Positions 62,913-64,000 of a DNA stretch of 64,000 bases are shown in pieces (position 1 is the first letter of the stretch; each line of letters begins with the position of its first letter). Origin of the DNA: Imbroritus primus (GTDB taxonomy: Bacteria; Pseudomonadota; Gammaproteobacteria; Burkholderiales; Burkholderiaceae). The DNA lies in contig AKCV02000015.1 in NCBI GenBank assembly GCA_000272025.2, positions 62,001 through 126,000 of the forward strand. Direction: 5' to 3'. Position numbers and translations under genes: made by a program. Below the pieces are notes generated by a model that was given only the letters and a program-made list of their open reading frames with translations, did no database searches and was not told the DNA's origin.

Positions 62913-63475
62913 AATGTGATGCCTCGTGCTCTCAATGCATGTGCAAGGGCGTGTGTGGCGCGTGAGCAATGTGTCTTGACGCTCCCCTCGGAGCAGCCCA
63001 TGAGGGCGGCTGTCTCGGCGACGTCCATCTCTTCCCAGTAACGCATGATGAAGGCTTCCCGTTGACGGGCCGGCAGGCGCTGGATTTCTTCGTCGATTGC
63101 TTGCAGGATCTGTGCCCGCGAGACATGATCCGCGCTGCTTTCCTGGTTGTCGTCACCCGCTTCGGCCTCCAGGGCCTCGAGGATGTCGTTGTCGTTCATA
63201 TCGTTGTTGCCGCGCAGGGACGACAGGTGGCTGACCCAGGTATTGCGGACTTTCTGGCGGCGGAACCAGTCGTGCGTGGTGTTCTGCAGAATGCGCTGGA
63301 ACAGCAGCGGCAATTCGGCGGCCGGCTTGTCGCCATATTTTTCCGCAAGCTTGATCATGGCGTCCTGGACGATGTCGAGCGCGGCATCGTCATCCCGCAC
63401 CGCGAACACGGCCTGCTTGAAGGCGCGGCGTTCGACGCTCTGCAAGAAATCGGACAGTTCCTGTTCAGTTGCCAT
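62909..63475 (-). CDS. ECF-type RNA polymerase sigma factor
   Basis: 188 residues. Region 2 ([30 protein letters not shown] and [22 protein letters not shown]) and region 4 ([58 protein letters not shown]). An acidic linker ([19 protein letters not shown]) lies between. First gene of a four-gene operon (sigma, DUF3619, DUF3106, RDD) that is usual in Burkholderiales. Confidence 0.9.
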   Translation of the reverse strand: MATEQELSDFLQSVERRAFKQAVFAVRDDDAALDIVQDAMIKLAEKYGDKPAAELPLLFQRILQNTTHDWFRRQKVRNTWVSHLSSLRGNNDMNDNDILEALEAEAGDDNQESSADHVSRAQILQAIDEEIQRLPARQREAFIMRYWEEMDVAETAALMGCSEGSVKTHCSRATHALAHALRARGITL

Positions 63476-63784
63476 ACGGCTGGCGGGCGGGGGCGGATAG
63501 CGGTCGTGGACGGCCGGGGCCGGCGGGGGGACGGTTCATGCCGGGAGGGCGATGGCCGGGATACTAGCAAAAAAAGTGCGCCAAGACACGGGCCTGGCCC
63601 GCAGGCGTGTGGCGCTGGACCTGAGCAGCCTGATGCGCTAATATCACAGGTTCACAAAATTGGATGTCTCATTCGCCCGCTTATCATGCGGGCTTCCATG
63701 CAGACGCGCACGCTCGAACCCGCTCCACAAGTGCGGCAGAGAGCACCAGAACAATTTTTTGCCGAAAATTGGAAAGGAAAAGTC
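63476..63784. other. Leader region of ilvB, 309 bases
   Basis: Divergent from the sigma gene. It holds AT-rich words (CTAATATCACAGG at about 63637, a possible -10) and the hairpin at 63675-63693. From the ATG at 63686 an open frame of 33 codons runs in frame into ilvB. No other gene was seen. Confidence 0.6.
63675..63693 (+). promoter_or_regulatory. Small hairpin in the ilvB leader
   Basis: GCCCGC (63675-63680) and GCGGGC (63688-63693) with a TTATCAT loop. It is not followed by a T-run. It may be part of a cis-acting RNA; structured RNAs before acetolactate synthase genes are known in beta-proteobacteria. Confidence 0.35.
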
Positions 63785-64000
63785 ATGAATATGCCCAGCG
63801 CGGAATTCTCCCACGCAGACAGTAACAGCAGCCATGGCGCCGAAATCATCGGTGCCGAAATCCTCGTCCGGTCCCTGGCGGCCGAAGGTGTCGAGTTCGT
63901 TTGGGGTTATCCCGGCGGCGCGGTCCTGTATATCTACGACGAGATCTTCAAGCAGAACAAATTCGAGCACATCCTGGTGCGCCACGAGCAGGCAGCGGTC
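63785..64000 (+). CDS. ilvB: Acetolactate synthase large subunit, N-terminal part (cut by window end)
   Basis: The first 72 codons are in the window. The TPP-domain start [32 protein letters not shown] and RHEQAAV with the catalytic Glu are diagnostic. It condenses two pyruvates (or pyruvate and 2-oxobutyrate) in branched-chain amino acid synthesis. The ATG at 63785 has GGAAAGGAAAAG before it; an in-frame ATG at 63686 would add 33 residues that do not look like the family. Confidence 0.93.
   Translation, partial: MNMPSAEFSHADSNSSHGAEIIGAEILVRSLAAEGVEFVWGYPGGAVLYIYDEIFKQNKFEHILVRHEQAAV

Noticed and set aside
1-64000. Insertion sequences, CRISPR arrays, rRNA operons
   Set aside because: No transposase-like or integrase-like product, no regularly spaced repeats and no rRNA sequence were seen.

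Overview
The window reads as chromosomal DNA of a beta-proteobacterium of the family Burkholderiaceae, most likely Cupriavidus. GC is high and the genes are tightly packed. The tol-pal-cpoB-queC block is followed by a tRNA-Lys gene. The sulfonate genes match sets described in Cupriavidus necator, and the ECF sigma/DUF3619/DUF3106/RDD row with ilvB is typical of the group. The species assignment is inference, because no rRNA gene is present.

Layout. 1-3.8 kb holds the tolB end, pal, cpoB, queC, a YeeE/YedE sulfur transporter and tRNA-Lys. 3.8-9.2 kb, on the minus strand, is a compact five-gene operon that looks like an unrecognised RiPP (ribosomally made, modified peptide) cluster. It has a 55-codon precursor gene, an attenuator-like terminator, a papain-like cysteine-peptidase candidate, an ABC exporter and two radical SAM enzymes. 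All its enzyme genes overlap. 9.6-11.3 kb is an acyl-CoA ligase. 11.4-19.6 kb is an HME-type RND metal efflux set with a divergent two-component system.

20.3-45.8 kb is a C2-sulfonate catabolism region. It covers taurine sensing, oxidation and uptake (tauR, tauXY, tauABC), a sulfite exporter (safE-like), phosphotransacetylase (pta), sulfoacetate activation (sauST-like with an IclR regulator and a Bug receptor), isethionate oxidation and uptake (iseR/iseJ/iseU-like), and a cytoplasmic sulfite dehydrogenase (soeABC-like). All three substrates converge on sulfoacetaldehyde. The enzyme that cleaves it, Xsc, is not in the window and must be encoded elsewhere. Its products, acetyl phosphate and sulfite, would be handled by Pta, SoeABC and SafE.

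45.8-64 kb is mostly housekeeping: an acyltransferase, guanine and adenosine/adenine deaminases, an FtsX-type permease, a ModE/PBP-type regulator with a tungstate-binding protein, truncated hemoglobin, LOG protein, TetR, diacylglycerol kinase, glycosyltransferase, LpxH-like phosphoesterase, hydrolase, RDD protein, an ECF sigma operon and the start of ilvB. No insertion sequence, integrase, CRISPR array or rRNA was seen.
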